Source: Rapana venosa (Eukaryota; Mollusca; Gastropoda; Neogastropoda; Muricidae). Taken from it: 64,000 bases of DNA. Positions 43,785-55,299 of the stretch are shown in pieces (the first letter of the stretch is position 1; the number at the start of each line of letters is the position of its first letter). Under the pieces are notes generated by a model, which saw only the letters and a list, made by a program, of their open reading frames with translations, was not told the DNA's origin and did not search any database. Position numbers and translations under genes: made by a program. The stretch spans positions 39,993,026 to 40,057,025 of the forward strand of contig CM054151.1 of assembly GCA_028751875.1 (NCBI GenBank), in the 5' to 3' direction.

Positions 43785-44040
43785 AAAGGTAAAGGTGTCC
43801 CATAACTATTGTGGCCGTTGGGGAGCGAGGCATCTGAGACCTCACTTCTCTAGGACCAGCATATTGAAGGCGGCGCCGATCTCCTCTCCCTCGCTGCCTC
43901 ACCTTCCCTGACCCTAGAGAGGCAGGTACCCATTTACAGCTGGGTGAACTGGGGGACTGTACTGAAGCCAAAGCACGCAAACGGTCACCCATCCAATTGG
44001 TAACCACGCTCGATACTGCTAAACCTTAGCCTGAGGAAAG
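43785..44040 (-). mobile_element. SINE3 copy, 5'-truncated
   Basis: Minus strand: part of the head (agtatcgagcgtggttacca, B-box-like), the body (cagctgtaaatgggtacctg, ggaaggtgaggcagcg, ggcgccgcc) and a CT/GC segment near 43800. The common 3' module is largely missing. Confidence 0.78.
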
Positions 44041-44865
44041 CTATATGCAGTACAAAAAACACAACTTTTAAAACAAAACAAAAACTAATGGAAAATATTA
44101 TAAACACTGACTCTCGTCGCCACTCTCTAACCTTCACCAACACCCAAAATAGTATTTTAGAAAAGTAACCAACAAACAAAACTATAAACAAAAACATATA
44201 AACAACGACAAAACACCTATAACCCCCCAAAAAACGAAAAAAAATACATCGAATAAAAGAAGAAGACAGGGACATTACCTACAGTAGAGGCATATCAAGT
44301 TTCTACGTTTTGTACAAAACCGACAACTGACCTCCCCTTGCTCTGATAGTTTACTAGCACCTGAGACAAGGGTAACCTTTCACTCAGCTTTTCGAAGGCC
44401 ACATAAGAATACTCAAAATGTGTTAAAACATGCATAAAAGACAGGCTGTAAAAATGCAGGGACATTTAATGTGTTCTATATTGAGCAAAGAATGAAAAGC
44501 ATCTATGATCCAGCGATAACTTTGTATAGAGATTTACCATCGCCCAGCTGACAGAACCACCTCTCTGGTTATCTGATGCCAGCAAATGACTAACGCTCAT
44601 GTTACACGTAGCCTCAAAAAAGGAATGTGTTCAGTTCTCACGGTGTGACCTATTCAGTCCAATCCAATCCAAGCCAGTCTTGTTGTTTGTAGCCCCACCG
44701 ACCACAGAGGCCATCTCAGGGCTGTCATCATGTCATCTTTTTTAAAATCTCAGACTAAAAACTGCAAACTACGTACAGATTAAAACATGGTTTAAAACCA
44801 ACTCTTCTATCGTTCCTTGTATCAACGCCCTGGCCAACTTATAGGGGTCACCACACCTCGCCTCA
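44041..44865. other. No recognisable feature
   Basis: AT-rich, with no extended frame and no match to the repeats named here. A short ccaatccaatccaagcc patch lies at 44658-44675. Confidence 0.5.
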
Positions 44866-45003
44866 CATATCCCACAGTCCCTTGGACCGTGGGGGCACTA
44901 ATAAAGATTTTTCAACCAGCTTCCTCCACTCCCCGCAGTCCTCTGCTTTCCGTAGCCTTTCGTTCCACTCAAGGCCAGGATCAACGTTACCGTTAATACA
45001 TAC
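44866..45003 (-). pseudogene. RTE-like LINE C-terminal fragment
   Basis: Minus strand, about 45003 to 44868: DPGLEWNERLRKAEDCGEW, then RKLVEKSLLVPPRS before a stop. The last residues align with the RTE-1 C-terminus (AEQREEWRELVAESLRVPPRS at 63075-63140) but are clearly diverged. It is a separate small RTE-like insertion with no tail visible. Confidence 0.75.
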
Positions 45004-45262
45004 AACCTTTATCGCCCCCGCCCACACAAAGCTAAGCTAGGGTAACATTGCAGGGGTTTTGCTGGTAAGATTTACGGTGGAAGGGGCAAATCTGTTCATT
45101 TTCCTTGTTTGAAAAAAAGACGTGGATATCACCAGTGACATCGCTCCAACCCCACCATCAGGAGGCATGCCTATATGTTGTTAAAATATAAAAGTATAAT
45201 CTCTTAAAGTTTCAATGCATGACATTTAATAAAGCAAAGATTTGTTGGACAGGATAAGGTGA

Positions 45263-45425
45263 CAAATCTTCTTCTTCTTCTTCCTCCTCCTCCTCCTCCT
45301 CTTGCATTCTTCTTCTTCTTCTTCTTCTTCGTCGTCGTCGACGTCGTCGAACGCTCAGACAGCAACTATTGTTGTCTCTCATTGAGCAAAATTGCGTTGT
45401 GCTGCCATTAAGCGCCATGTGCAGA
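45263..45425 (-). mobile_element. R4 repeat 3' end with (GAA/GAC)n tail
   Basis: TTC/TCC/GTC repeats (45267-45350), then gtcgaacgctcagacagcaa and ctgccattaagcgcc, the reversed R4 terminus. It ends where the 38-bp minisatellite begins. Confidence 0.72.
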
Positions 45426-46430
45426 CATGGTATATGGCTGTTAACATGGCACATGGGTGAGAACATGACACATGGGGGGTGGGGGGGGCGGTTAACGTGG
45501 CACATGTGTGCAGGCATGGCACATTGCTGTTAACGTGGCACATGGGCGCAGGCATGGCACATTGCTGTTAACGTGGCACATGTGTGCAGGCATGACACAT
45601 TGCTGTTAACGTGGCACATGTGTGCAGGCATGACACATTGCTGTTAACGTGGCACATGGGTGCAGGCATGACACATTGCTGTTAACGTGGCACATGTGTG
45701 CAGGCATGGCACATTGCTGTTAACGTGGCACATGGGTGCAGGCATGGCACATTGATGTTAACGTGGCACATGGGTGCAGGCATGACACATTGCTGTTAAC
45801 GTGGCACATGGGTGCAGGCATGACACATTGCTGTTAACGTGGCACATGGGTGCAGGCATGGCACATTGCTGTTAACGTGGCACATGGGTGCAGGCATGGC
45901 ACATTGCTGTTAACGTGGCACATGGGTGCAGGCATGGCACATTGCTGTTAACGTGGCACATGGGTGCAGGCATGACACATTGCTGTTAACGTGGCACATG
46001 GGTGCAGGCATGGCACATTGCTGTTAACGTGGCACATGGGTGCAGGCATGGCACATTGCTGTTAACGTGGCACATGGGTGCAGGCATGGCACATTGCTGT
46101 TAACGTGGCACATGGGTGCAGGCATGGCACATTGCTGTTAACGTGGCACATGTGTGCAGGCATGACACATTGCTGTTAACGTGGCACATGGGTGCAGGCA
46201 TGGCACATTGATGTTAACGTGGCACATGGGTGCAGGCATGGAACATTGCTGTAAACGTGGCACATGGGTGCAGGCATGGCACATGTGTGTTAACATGACA
46301 TGTGGGTGCAGACATGGCCAATGTGTGTTAACATACTAAGTAGGTGCAGACGTGACACATGGGTGCACACATGGCACATTGATGTTAACATAGCACATGA
46401 GTGTTAACATAACACATGGCCTAACAGGGT
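45425..46430. repeat. 38-bp minisatellite array
   Basis: Unit gttaacgtggcacatgggtg plus caggcatggcacattgct, repeated with a strict 38-bp step about 20 times from 45493 to about 46260. Variants are mostly G/T at gggtg/gtgtg and G/A at tggca/tgaca. Degenerate units flank both sides. The two halves of the unit resemble each other, so it may be a dimer. Confidence 0.95.
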
Positions 46431-47107
46431 ACACAGGGTTAACATGGACAACCCTTAAACGTGGACATGGTAAGGTACATGCCATCGTGGAAACAGGTAC
46501 ATGTGGGCGACATCAAGGTGTAACAATGTGGTGGCTAACAGGGTAACATGGGCGCTAACAGGGTACATGGTGGGGCTAACATGGTACATGTGGGGCTAAC
46601 AGAATATATGTGGGGCTAACAGGGTACATAGGCGCTAACAGGGTACATGTGGGGCTAACAGGGGAGATGTGGGGCTAACAGGTACATAGGGGCCAACAGG
46701 GTACAAAAGGGCTAACAGGGTACATGTGGGAATAACAGGATACATAAGGGCTAACAGGGTACATGTGGGCTAACAGGGTACGTGTGGGGATAACAGGGTA
46801 CATAGGGGGCTAACAGGGTACATATGGGGCTAACAGGGTACATGTGGGCTTAACAGGATACATTAGGGTTAGCAGGGTACATGTGGGGCTAACAGGGTAC
46901 ATGTGGGGATAACAGGGTACATAGGGGGCTAACAGGGTACATGTGGGGCTAACAGGGTACATGTGGGCTAACAGGATACATGTGGGGTTAGCAGGGTACA
47001 TGTGGGGCTAACAGGGTACATGTGGGGCTAACAGGGTACATAGGGGCCAACAGGGTACATGTGAGGCTAACAGGGTACATGTGGGGCTAACAGGGTACAT
47101 GTGGGGC

Positions 47108-47205
47108 TAACAGGGCACATGTGGGACTAACAGGGTACATGTCTTCAATTTAACGTCTGTTAAATTGAAGACATGTACCCTGTTAGCCCCACATGTGCCC
47201 TGTTA
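47108..47205. repeat. 98-bp palindrome, copy 1
   Basis: The arms are 47108-47154 and 47159-47205 (47 bp each, one mismatch) around the 4-base loop gtct. The inner arm cttcaatttaac is unlike the minisatellite unit. The outer arms are minisatellite units in opposite orientation. Confidence 0.93.
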
Positions 47206-47704
47206 CATAGGGAATAACAGTGTACATGTGGGGCTAACAGGGTACATAGGGGCTAACAGGGTACATGTGGGGCTTACAGGGTGCATAGGGAATAACAGGG
47301 TACATGTGGGGCTAACAGGGTACATAGGGAATAACAGGGTACATGGGGGCTAACAGAGTACATATGGGGCTAGCAGAATACATGAAGGGCTAACAGGGTA
47401 CATAGGGAATAACAGGGTACATGTAGGCCTAACAGGGTACATGTGGGGCTAACAGGGTACATAGGGAATAACAGGGTACATGTGGGGCTAACAGGGTACA
47501 TAGGGAATAACAGGGTACATGTAGGCCTAACAGGGTACATGTGGGGCTAACAGGGTACATAGGGAATAACAGGGTACATGTGGGGCTAACAGGGTACATA
47601 GGGGCCAACAGGGCATATGTGGGACTAGCAGGGTACATTTGGGGCTAACAGGGTACATGTGGGGCTAACAGGGTACGTAGGGAATAACAGGGTACATGTG
47701 GGGC

Positions 47705-47802
47705 TAACAGGGCACATGTGGGGCTAACAGAGTACATGTCTTCAATTTAACGTCTGTTAAATTGAAGACATGTACCCTGTTAGCCCCACATGTGCCCTGT
47801 TA
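47705..47802. repeat. 98-bp palindrome, copy 2
   Basis: The arms are 47705-47751 and 47756-47802 with the same loop gtct and one mismatch. Its centre is 597 bp from copy 1, and the following ~200 bp also match those after copy 1, so a unit of about 597 bp has been duplicated. Confidence 0.93.
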
Positions 47803-48440
47803 CATAGGGAATAACAGGGTACATGTGGGGCTAACAGGGTACATAGGGGCTAACAGGGTACATGCGGGGCTTACAGGGTGCATAGGGAATAACGGGGTAC
47901 ATGTGGGGCTAACAGGGTACATAGGGAATAACAGGGTACATGGGGGCTAACAGGGTATATGTGGGGCTAACAGGGTACATAGGGAATAACACGGTACATA
48001 AGGGCTAACAGAATACATAGGGGATAACAGGGTACATCGGGGCTAACAGGGTACATGTGGGGCAAACGGGGTACATGTGGGGCTAACAGGGTATATAGGG
48101 ACTAACAGGGTATAAAGGGGCTAACAGGGTACATGTAGGGCAAACGGGGTACATGTGGGGCTAACAGGGTATATAGGGGCTAACAGGGTACATGTGGAGC
48201 TAACAGAGTGCATGTGGAGCTAACAGGGTACATGTGGGGCTAACAGGGTACATGGGGGCTAACAGGGTACATGGGGGCTAACAGGGTATATAGGGGCTAA
48301 CAGGGTATATAGCGGATAACAGGGTACATGTGGGGCTAACAGGGTACATGTGGGTCTAACAGGGTACATGTGGGTCTAACAGGGTATATGGGGTCTAAGA
48401 GGGTACATGGGGACTAAGAGGGTATATAGGGGCACATAGC

Positions 48441-49020
48441 GGTTAACGGGGTCCACGTGGGAAAGGGTGGGAGGGGGGAAGGAACCATCAGCACATAACT
48501 AGCCCTGATCTGCTATACCCAAGGGGAATGAGAATGACATAACTACTCTCTACCCTCACACACACACACACACATCCACCCATCCACCCGGTTCTCTTCA
48601 ATGTTTCCAAGTACAGGTCAAGGATGCCTTGCTAGGGGGTAAGGCAGACAGGTCAAGGTATACAATATTCCCTAGCTTCCAACTGCGGTGGCTGAAAAGA
48701 GTGTTGTTAAACAACAGTGAAGGAATTCTCGGAGCGGTTATTCTGTTGTTGTTAGTGGTGGTGGCGGTGGTGGCTTTTTTTTTTTTTTTTTAGGGAAATA
48801 GGAGTCCCACAGCAGGGTGTGAGTCACAATGGTGTCTGTTTTCCCTTCATTCTATCCTGTTCACCTTGCTCTGAGGTGAATGTACCCCTAAAACTGAATT
48901 TGAAAGACTGCTAGAATTCTCGCGAAAGACACAATGAAACGTAACAGAGAGCGGGTCGATGTCTTTTGTGCAAAGGAAAAAGATTGTGTCGTCTCACAAA
49001 GACACCACGCACGAAGGATC
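48441..49020. other. No recognisable gene; short (CA)n and T run
   Basis: A (CA)8 patch at 48558-48574 and a T run at 48776-48793. No coherent frame. Confidence 0.55.
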
Positions 49021-49131
49021 ATACGCGCATACGCGCGCGCGCACGCACGCACACACGCACACACGCACACACACACTATGATCAAGGTAAACCTGACACA
49101 TACACACACACGCACACGCACGCACACAACA

Positions 49132-49173
<42 letters not shown>

Positions 49174-49185
49174 CACACACAGAGT
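49021..49185. repeat. CA/CG dinucleotide repeat
   Basis: Starts with alternating gcgc-type steps (49024-49045) and becomes (CA)n to 49173, broken by a non-repeat patch around 49075-49100. Confidence 0.92.
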
Positions 49186-49274
49186 ATGATTAAAATGAAT
49201 CTGACACTTCTGTCATTTTTTGGATGGAATACAGGTGGCCAGATGAAAAGCCAGCCCATAAACGATTGATTGAT

Positions 49275-49327
49275 GATAAGTATTTGATTTGTTGCTTTAC
49301 AAGATTCAGCGCTATATAAATTCCATA

Positions 49328-49380
<53 letters not shown>

Positions 49381-49422
49381 ATTATTATTATATTATATTA
49401 TTATTATTATTATTACTATTTT

Positions 49423-49459
<37 letters not shown>

Positions 49460-49465
49460 AGTATC
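49275..49465 (+). mobile_element. LINE-C/SINE1a tail with very long (ATT)n
   Basis: ttgatttgttgctttacaag, attcagcgctatataaattc, catacatta, then about 140 bases of ATT repeat broken by T runs. Only the shared tail is preserved. Confidence 0.82.
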
Positions 49466-49659
49466 GTGAGGTCGCCCACGAAGTCAGACATGACCTTCCA
49501 CCTACTTCTGCCAGACTGTGCTGTGCCGCTGCACACAGGACAGGTGTCAAGGCCTTGTCATGCTGGATTGATATCAAGAGTCGTTGGAAGACTAAACACA
49601 AACGTGGGTGAAGTTTCCACCTGTCACGATGAAACGATATTTTTCACTTTCCAACAAAT

Positions 49660-49666
49660 ATGTAGC

Positions 49667-49719
<53 letters not shown>

Positions 49720-49724
49720 TAGTA

Positions 49725-49784
<60 letters not shown>

Positions 49785-49805
49785 ATAATAATAATAATAA
49801 TAATT
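49660..49805. repeat. (TAG)n microsatellite
   Basis: About 40 near-perfect TAG units, changing to TAA at 49784. It abuts the LINE-C tail that follows on the other strand. Poly-Ser, poly-Val or poly-Tyr frames are artefacts. Confidence 0.95.
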
Positions 49806-50435
49806 ATGAGGAGGAGGATAATGATGATGATAATGTATGGAATTTATATAGCGCTGAATCTTGCAAAGGAACAAATCAAAGCGCTTACATTCAAATTATT
49901 TACACTTATGCAATCATTCATGAATAAAATAAAAAGACGTCAACATCACACACATGCGCACACGCACACACACACACACGCACACACACACACACACGCA
50001 CGCATGCACGCACGCACAGCATGTGTATACACGGTGATGGAGATGGGGGTGGTCGCTGAAGAGTATGGATTGATAATGAGAGGGAAGACTTTAGTAAGGA
50101 AATAGATGTGTTTTGAGGCTGGATTTGCAAGTATTGACTGTAGGCTTTTGGCGAAGGGACAGAGGGAGGTCATTCCTGACGGATGGACCACAGACAGAGA
50201 AAGAGCGACGGCCAACAGTGGTTTGCTTGAATCTCAATGTTCGGAAGCACAGAGTGTCAGCAGCTGAACGAAGGGAACGGGATGGAGTGTACAGGTGAAG
50301 ACAGTTACAGAGATAAGAGGGTGCAGATTTGTGGAAACATTTGAAACAGAGGATACAAATCTTGTACTTTACTCTTTGTGAGACAGGGAGCCAATGAAGA
50401 GATCGCAAGAGAGGAGGGATGTGCTCAGACAGTTT
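49806..50435 (-). mobile_element. LINE-C 3' end, best copy
   Basis: Minus strand. The coding frame from about 50430 to a stop at 50091 reads SEHIPPLLRSLHWLPVSQR, NCLHLYTPSRSLRSAAD, TVGRRSFSVCGP, RNDLPLSLRQKP and SSLKTHLFPY. The 3' UTR contains GT microsatellites (49950-50015), aagcgctttgatttgttcct and ttcagcgctatataaattcc, and a (TCA)n-type tail at 49820-49835. This C-terminal domain follows the RT in L2/CR1-group LINEs. The RT itself is missing through 5' truncation. Confidence 0.87.
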
Positions 50436-50538
50436 CTTTCTTTGTGTACAAACACAGACACAGATACACATACACACAGACACAGCATACAGACAGAGTC
50501 ACACAGACAGACACACACACACATATACGCATACACAC

Positions 50539-50608
<70 letters not shown>

Positions 50609-50609
50609 C

Positions 50610-50645
<36 letters not shown>
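50436..50645. repeat. CA, GATA and GACA microsatellites
   Basis: (CA)-rich sequence to 50540, about 16 GATA units at 50540-50607, then about nine GACA units to 50644. Confidence 0.95.
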
Positions 50646-50993
50646 TTTTTTTTTTGCTCCGCCAGTTCCTACCCAGAATGAGTGCTCTATGGGCTCATTA
50701 TATGGAGACCACACAGTCGAGGGTCATCCACCTTACGGGTGCGATTTTTAGAGTGTTCTTCACATTGCCGGACCAACACTACAGGTGTCTGTATCGCTTG
50801 GACCGGGCTGACGCCGGGATATATGATGATAGAAAGCGTAGAATACAACCCTGTGAAATAGCCTCAAAGCACATGCACTTCCATAGCAGCATCATTACAT
50901 TATTCTCATCATCATTGATCATTATGCAATATTTTTAAAATGCCTCTAATCAGGTTACCCCTATTGCTCTAGTTTCACAGCGACCTCAGATTC
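50646..50993. other. No recognisable feature
   Basis: The 94-codon plus-strand frame at 50654-50938 has no motif. No repeat match. Confidence 0.5.
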
Positions 50994-51292
50994 GGTTTCC
51001 CCATACACGTCTGTGCCTGCGGTGAGTTTGTGTCAAAGCTTTTGGTTTCCCCATACACGTCTGTGCCTGCGGTGAGTTTGTGTCAAAGCTTTTGGTTTCC
51101 CCATACACGTCTGTGCCTGCGGTGAGTTTGTGTCAAAGCTTTTGGTTTCCCCATACACGTCTGTGCCTGCGTGAGTTTGTGTCAAAGCTTTTGGTTTCCC
51201 CATACACGTCTGTGCCAGCAGTGAGTTTGTGTCAAAGCTTTTGGTTTCCCCATACATGTCTGTGCCTGCGGTGAGTTTGTGTCAAAACTTTT
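50994..51292. repeat. 50-bp tandem array, six units
   Basis: Unit starts ggtttccccatacacgtctg and continues tgcctgcggtgagtttgtgt, caaagctttt. Unit starts are 50994, 51044, 51094, 51144, 51193 (the preceding unit lacks one G) and 51243. Near identity suggests recent amplification. Since 50 is not a multiple of three, frames over it rotate. Confidence 0.96.
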
Positions 51293-52335
51293 GGGGTTGG
51301 AGGCTCAGAGGGAGGGTTGTTCGAGGGACATTGTGGCGGTCGCCATCTCGAGTGAGGAACTCATTTAGTCTGGCTCAGCGACTGAGCTAATACTGTGGTT
51401 AGTAGGGGGCTTAGTAGGTGGTGTCCTGCGTATGTTAGCTCAGAACAGGCACCACTGAACACGACGGGCTGGTGGCCCCACGGAAGCCTGACATTGATGG
51501 GCTCCCTGTAGACTTCCGACCCTGGGGATGCCACATGACGAGTCTGGGTATGGATTGGACGGAGAGATTGAGATGAGCGGCGCGGGAACAGCAGGACAGG
51601 AACTTCACAGAAGATGAGGCAGCAAAAATAAAATGGCTTGGCTAGTTTCAAACATTATCGCTGCGATTTCTCTTAGATACAGGACCATCTTTGAACTTCC
51701 TATTCCAAACGATTTGTAAACCAGCTAATAATACAGAAGCGAACAGCATTCTTTTGTTCAAGAGAAATCCCAAAGCCGTCTTCTCTTACGTCACCGTGAG
51801 TCAATGATACGACAAGAAAAATGTGTGCGTAGTTTGGTCTGTAACGCTAATACACACTCTCACATTTTTTTTCTAACACCAATATTGAAACACCACATGC
51901 TTGACAACTCACCGCTACTTTTTTCGTATTAAATCACATCGCTTTAAGCCTCGACGACCACGCAGTTTAATCAGGTCTGTTGTTGTTGTTGCGATTATAT
52001 CTGTGTCCCAGCGGTCAGGCCAGTCACCTCTACCTTGACTTATAACCTGTCAACCAGTCACGCGAGTTCAAAGTACTGTCTGATTCAGCGGACGAGAGAG
52101 ATTGTGGTGCAGAGGTTCCTAGCCTGACCTCTAGCTACGTGCGTTTCTTTCGTTTCAATTTGCTCTGTGTACAGTTTGCTTTAGCCCAAAACAAACAAAT
52201 TAATGGGTTTTGTTGTGTTTTGTTTTAGTTTGGGGTTTTATGGTTGTTGGGGGTTGTTGTTTTTTGCTGTTGTGTTGTTGTTTTGGGGGGGTATATGATT
52301 GTACTCTATGAATATGAATAATCTTCATCATCATT
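51293..52335. other. No recognised feature
   Basis: A moderately GC-rich block (51300-51600) and AT-richer sequence, then GTT-rich sequence (52200-52290). The minus-strand frame at 51361-51651 has no motif that I recognise. Confidence 0.5.
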
Positions 52336-52546
52336 TCTACGCGAGAGAGAGAGACAGACAGATACAGAGACAGAGAGAGACACAGAGAGAGACAGAAAGA
52401 GACAGAGGCAGAGAGACAGACACACACACAAACACACACACAGACACACACACTCACACACACACATACACACACACTCTTACACACACACACACACATA
52501 CACATAACACACAAACACAGACAGAGAGAGACAGAGACAGACAAAC

Positions 52547-52590
<44 letters not shown>
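52336..52590. repeat. GA/CA/GACA compound microsatellite
   Basis: (GA)n with CA interruptions, (CA)n from 52422 to 52515, then GACA units at 52549-52589. Confidence 0.93.
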
Positions 52591-52591
<1 letters not shown>

Positions 52592-52744
52592 GCAAATAAT
52601 TATATCGATCAATGTGACACACACATGACTGGTGAACAGACTGCATCTCACCTGTCTCACCTGTCAACGTCACTGTGGTCAGCGTTGACCACTACACTGC
52701 ACGACATCGCCTTGCCCCCACCTCTCCTCCCCTCCCAAAGGCTA

Positions 52745-53075
52745 TGTCTGCCTTAACCCTTGTGGACAATTTCTGGAATAATCAGGCCGCTGTTCTCCAT
52801 GCGATAGGCTGGATACAGGACATTTTGCGCACATGTTAAAAACCTGTTCTGCTTTTCGAAAGAGTAAGCCATTCGTGCTTGTAGGAACGGTTGACAAATT
52901 TTGACAAAACTGCATACACGCGGTGATTAGATGTAAAACAAAAAACAAAAAACCTAAACAAACAATTCCTCCCCACCCCACCCCTCCACCCCACCCCCAC
53001 CCCAAAACACCATGAAAAAACATGAGTGTTTATTTTGTTATCCTCGAAAAAAAATAATTAAAAAAAAAAAATAAT
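52745..53075 (+). mobile_element. SINE1 copy, 5'-truncated, tail type b
   Basis: Body blocks: acaggacattttgcgcacat, gttctgcttttcgaaagagt and tgacaaaactgcatacacg. A C/A-rich insertion (52940-53000) precedes the type-b end (gagtgtttattttgttatcc tcg) and an A-rich tail. Confidence 0.78.
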
Positions 53076-53378
53076 AATAATCTGAATTTATTGGGTTTTT
53101 GTTTGCCTATGTTTTTTCTTTGACTCAAACGAACAAACAAACAAACAAAACGGTATGTAAACTCTGTAAAAGCCAACTTTCTCCCGTGCCCCATCAACCT
53201 CAAGGAGCTGAAAGTTGATGAGTTGAGAATTGTATCACAGTCTCAGCGCAAATATTTTCGATTTAGGGGCTGTGGTTCTTGCAAGTTATCCCACATGAAT
53301 GCCTCGGGCCACCCTAAAAATAGCACAATTCTGACAAGCAACCAGGCCCCACAGGCACCAAAGTGCCGCATGAGCCCT

Positions 53379-53380
<2 letters not shown>

Positions 53381-53452
<72 letters not shown>
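53381..53452. repeat. (TC)36 microsatellite
   Basis: A perfect TC run of about 72 bases, followed by CACACA. Confidence 0.97.
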
Positions 53453-53461
<9 letters not shown>

Positions 53462-53575
53462 AACTGAAACTGTGGTCTTCTGCTGACCGGGTGAAACTGA
53501 AAGATCGAATCAGTGCCGGACTTGATGTGATGCATGTAATAGTGGACGCAGTTCGATTCTTGCTTGGATAACCCC

Positions 53576-53705
53576 GCGTGCGCGTTTGTGTGTGTATGTG
53601 TGTGTGTGTACGTGCGTGTGCGTGCGTGCGTGCGTGCGTGTGTGAGCGCTTTCATGATGTGTGTGTTGTGCATGAGAGTATGAATGCATCTGTTTGTAAG
53701 TATGA

Positions 53706-53779
<74 letters not shown>

Positions 53780-53895
53780 ATGATAGTATGTGTGTATATG
53801 CATGTAGATATAGTTACATGCGTATGTAGTAATGTGTGTGTTAAATGTGTGTGTGTGAGAGAGAGAGAGAGAGCGAGAGAGAGAGAGAGAGGGGG
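53576..53895. repeat. GT/GC microsatellites and (GA)n
   Basis: GT/GC-mixed repeat, a long pure (GT)n at 53711-53777, GT/AT sequence and (GA)n at 53858-53890. Confidence 0.93.
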
Positions 53896-54318
53896 GGATA
53901 GCTGTATGCTACATGCCACCTGGAGTGTGTCAAATTTTTCACGTGTTAGCGGTGCAAAGTTTCAAAAGCCATTAAAAAAAGACAGAAGAAGAGGCATTGT
54001 GACCTAGATTCCTTGTTGCAGACCACTTTGTTGTGAGATTTTGACTTTAGACTTGTACAGTTTTGTGGAGGAAATTCCTTCCCTTTACCAATTTTTATCG
54101 TAAGGGCTAACCAAAGGTTAAAAAAACACCGGAAAGTATATGAATCAACTCTGTAACCATGTTATGGAATCCATGACATGATGACTATTTGGGCTGTAAT
54201 TAATTAAATTCTCAGTGTATGAAATGTTTGTGTTTTGTGCCCAGTCTCCCTCCCACTGTCCCCTTGTGAATGGGCATCTCGCTTATCACAATAAACCTTT
54301 GTCATTGTCATTGTCATT

Positions 54319-54355
<37 letters not shown>
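53896..54355 (+). other. Unassigned segment ending in AATAAA and (TC)n
   Basis: No coding frame. The last part has cacaataaacctttgtcatt followed by (GTCATT)-like units and (TC)n at 54321-54353. A polyadenylation-like signal plus a microsatellite tail is how LINE 3' ends look here, so this may be a truncated LINE insertion. Confidence 0.45.
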
Positions 54356-54357
<2 letters not shown>

Positions 54358-54524
54358 GCTGAAAGAGTATGTTGAGCTCTGATCATGCTGGCCAACCGTG
54401 GTCCATCACTAATTCTCTGTCAACGTTAAAGACGCCCCTGTGCCAAAGAGGCATCACTGGAAAGTAAAGAGGAAAAGAGTGAGAAAAGAAAGTGAAAGTA
54501 GAGTGAAGGGGGGGGGGGGGGAAT

Positions 54525-55220
54525 TACTCATGGAGACTGAAGGGAGATTACTCTTATGGAGACTAAAGGGAGATTATTTGGCTGCACACCGGAATTTAAC
54601 AAAATCATTATTTTCCTTCTGCTTTTTCTATGTGACTCTTATATTTATACCTCACGTACTAAGGCATCTACAGAAATAAAAACCACTTTTTTGTGAAAGA
54701 CTAGTCTCTGACTCAAAACTCATGTGATTTTGAACAAATTTGGTATGTTTGAAGTTTTTTTTTAATGTTTCAGCAAACACTGTACCCCCTCAGTCCTTTG
54801 GCGTCTGCTAGCTTCCTTACTGCAATAATATGCATGCGCGGGGTCAATGCTGTAGGAATACAGGCAATTCTCATTTGATCATTATTTCCAACTTTCTTGT
54901 GACTACCTGGTATTGCTCTATGTCCTCAATCCCAAAAACAAGTGCACAGTGCATTTTCTCATACAAAAAAAAATCTCTGAAAATCGCCAGCATTTTTTTC
55001 CAACTCAAACTCTATACAAGATACTACATGACCCCCAAATTAATACTAGTGTGCAGCCTTCTTATGGAGACAGAAGGGAGGTTACTCTTATGGAGATAGA
55101 AGGGAGATTACTCTTAGGGTGACTGAAGGGAGATTACTCTTATGGAGACCGAAGGGAGATTACTCTTATTGAGACCGAAGGAATATTATTCTTATGGAGA
55201 CTGAAGGGAGATCAATCTTG
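54525..55220 (+). repeat. 26-bp tandem array interrupted by MITE copy 2
   Basis: Unit ggagattactcttatggaga plus ctgaag. About two units precede the MITE (54525-54579) and six follow it (55059-55220). The array resumes after the MITE near the point in the unit where it stopped. Confidence 0.88.
54580..55058. mobile_element. MITE-like element copy 2
   Basis: The ends are ggctgcacac (54580-54589) and its exact reverse complement gtgtgcagcc (55049-55058). The 479-bp interior aligns with 23402-23886: ttttccttctg, tgtgaaagact, tttggta-gtttgaa, accccctcagtcctttgg and actacctggt. No coding frame. The ends differ somewhat from copy 1 (ggctgcacac against ggttacacat). Confidence 0.75.
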
Positions 55221-55299
55221 TCTCCAGGAATCCACGATTTCTGCAGGTTTGACCAAACGCTGAAATTAGAGGGTGTTAAATATCTTAAGAAAACATCGC

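Larger units (their letters stand above)
46430..48440. repeat. 20-bp minisatellite array
   Basis: About 2 kb of the unit ggctaacagggtacatgtgg, with variants in which the last bases become ata-gggg or ata-gggaat. Open frames such as VHVGLTGYIGNN or MYPVSPTCTLL are translations of the repeat. Two palindromes interrupt it. The unit resembles the first half of the adjoining 38-bp unit. Confidence 0.95.

Noticed and set aside
46780..46800. Resemblance of minisatellite units to the I-SceI homing endonuclease site
   Set aside because: Units such as ggggataacagggtacat share the 14-base core gggataacagggta with the 18-base I-SceI site, but both flanks differ. The match follows from the repeat unit itself, and no homing endonuclease gene or intron is present.
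45425..48440. CRISPR-like array
   Set aside because: Units are contiguous, with no unique spacers, and the context is eukaryotic and full of retrotransposons. They are minisatellites.
49466..50105. Long poly-Ser, poly-Val and poly-Tyr frames
   Set aside because: They are translations of a (TAG)n microsatellite next to a LINE-C tail.
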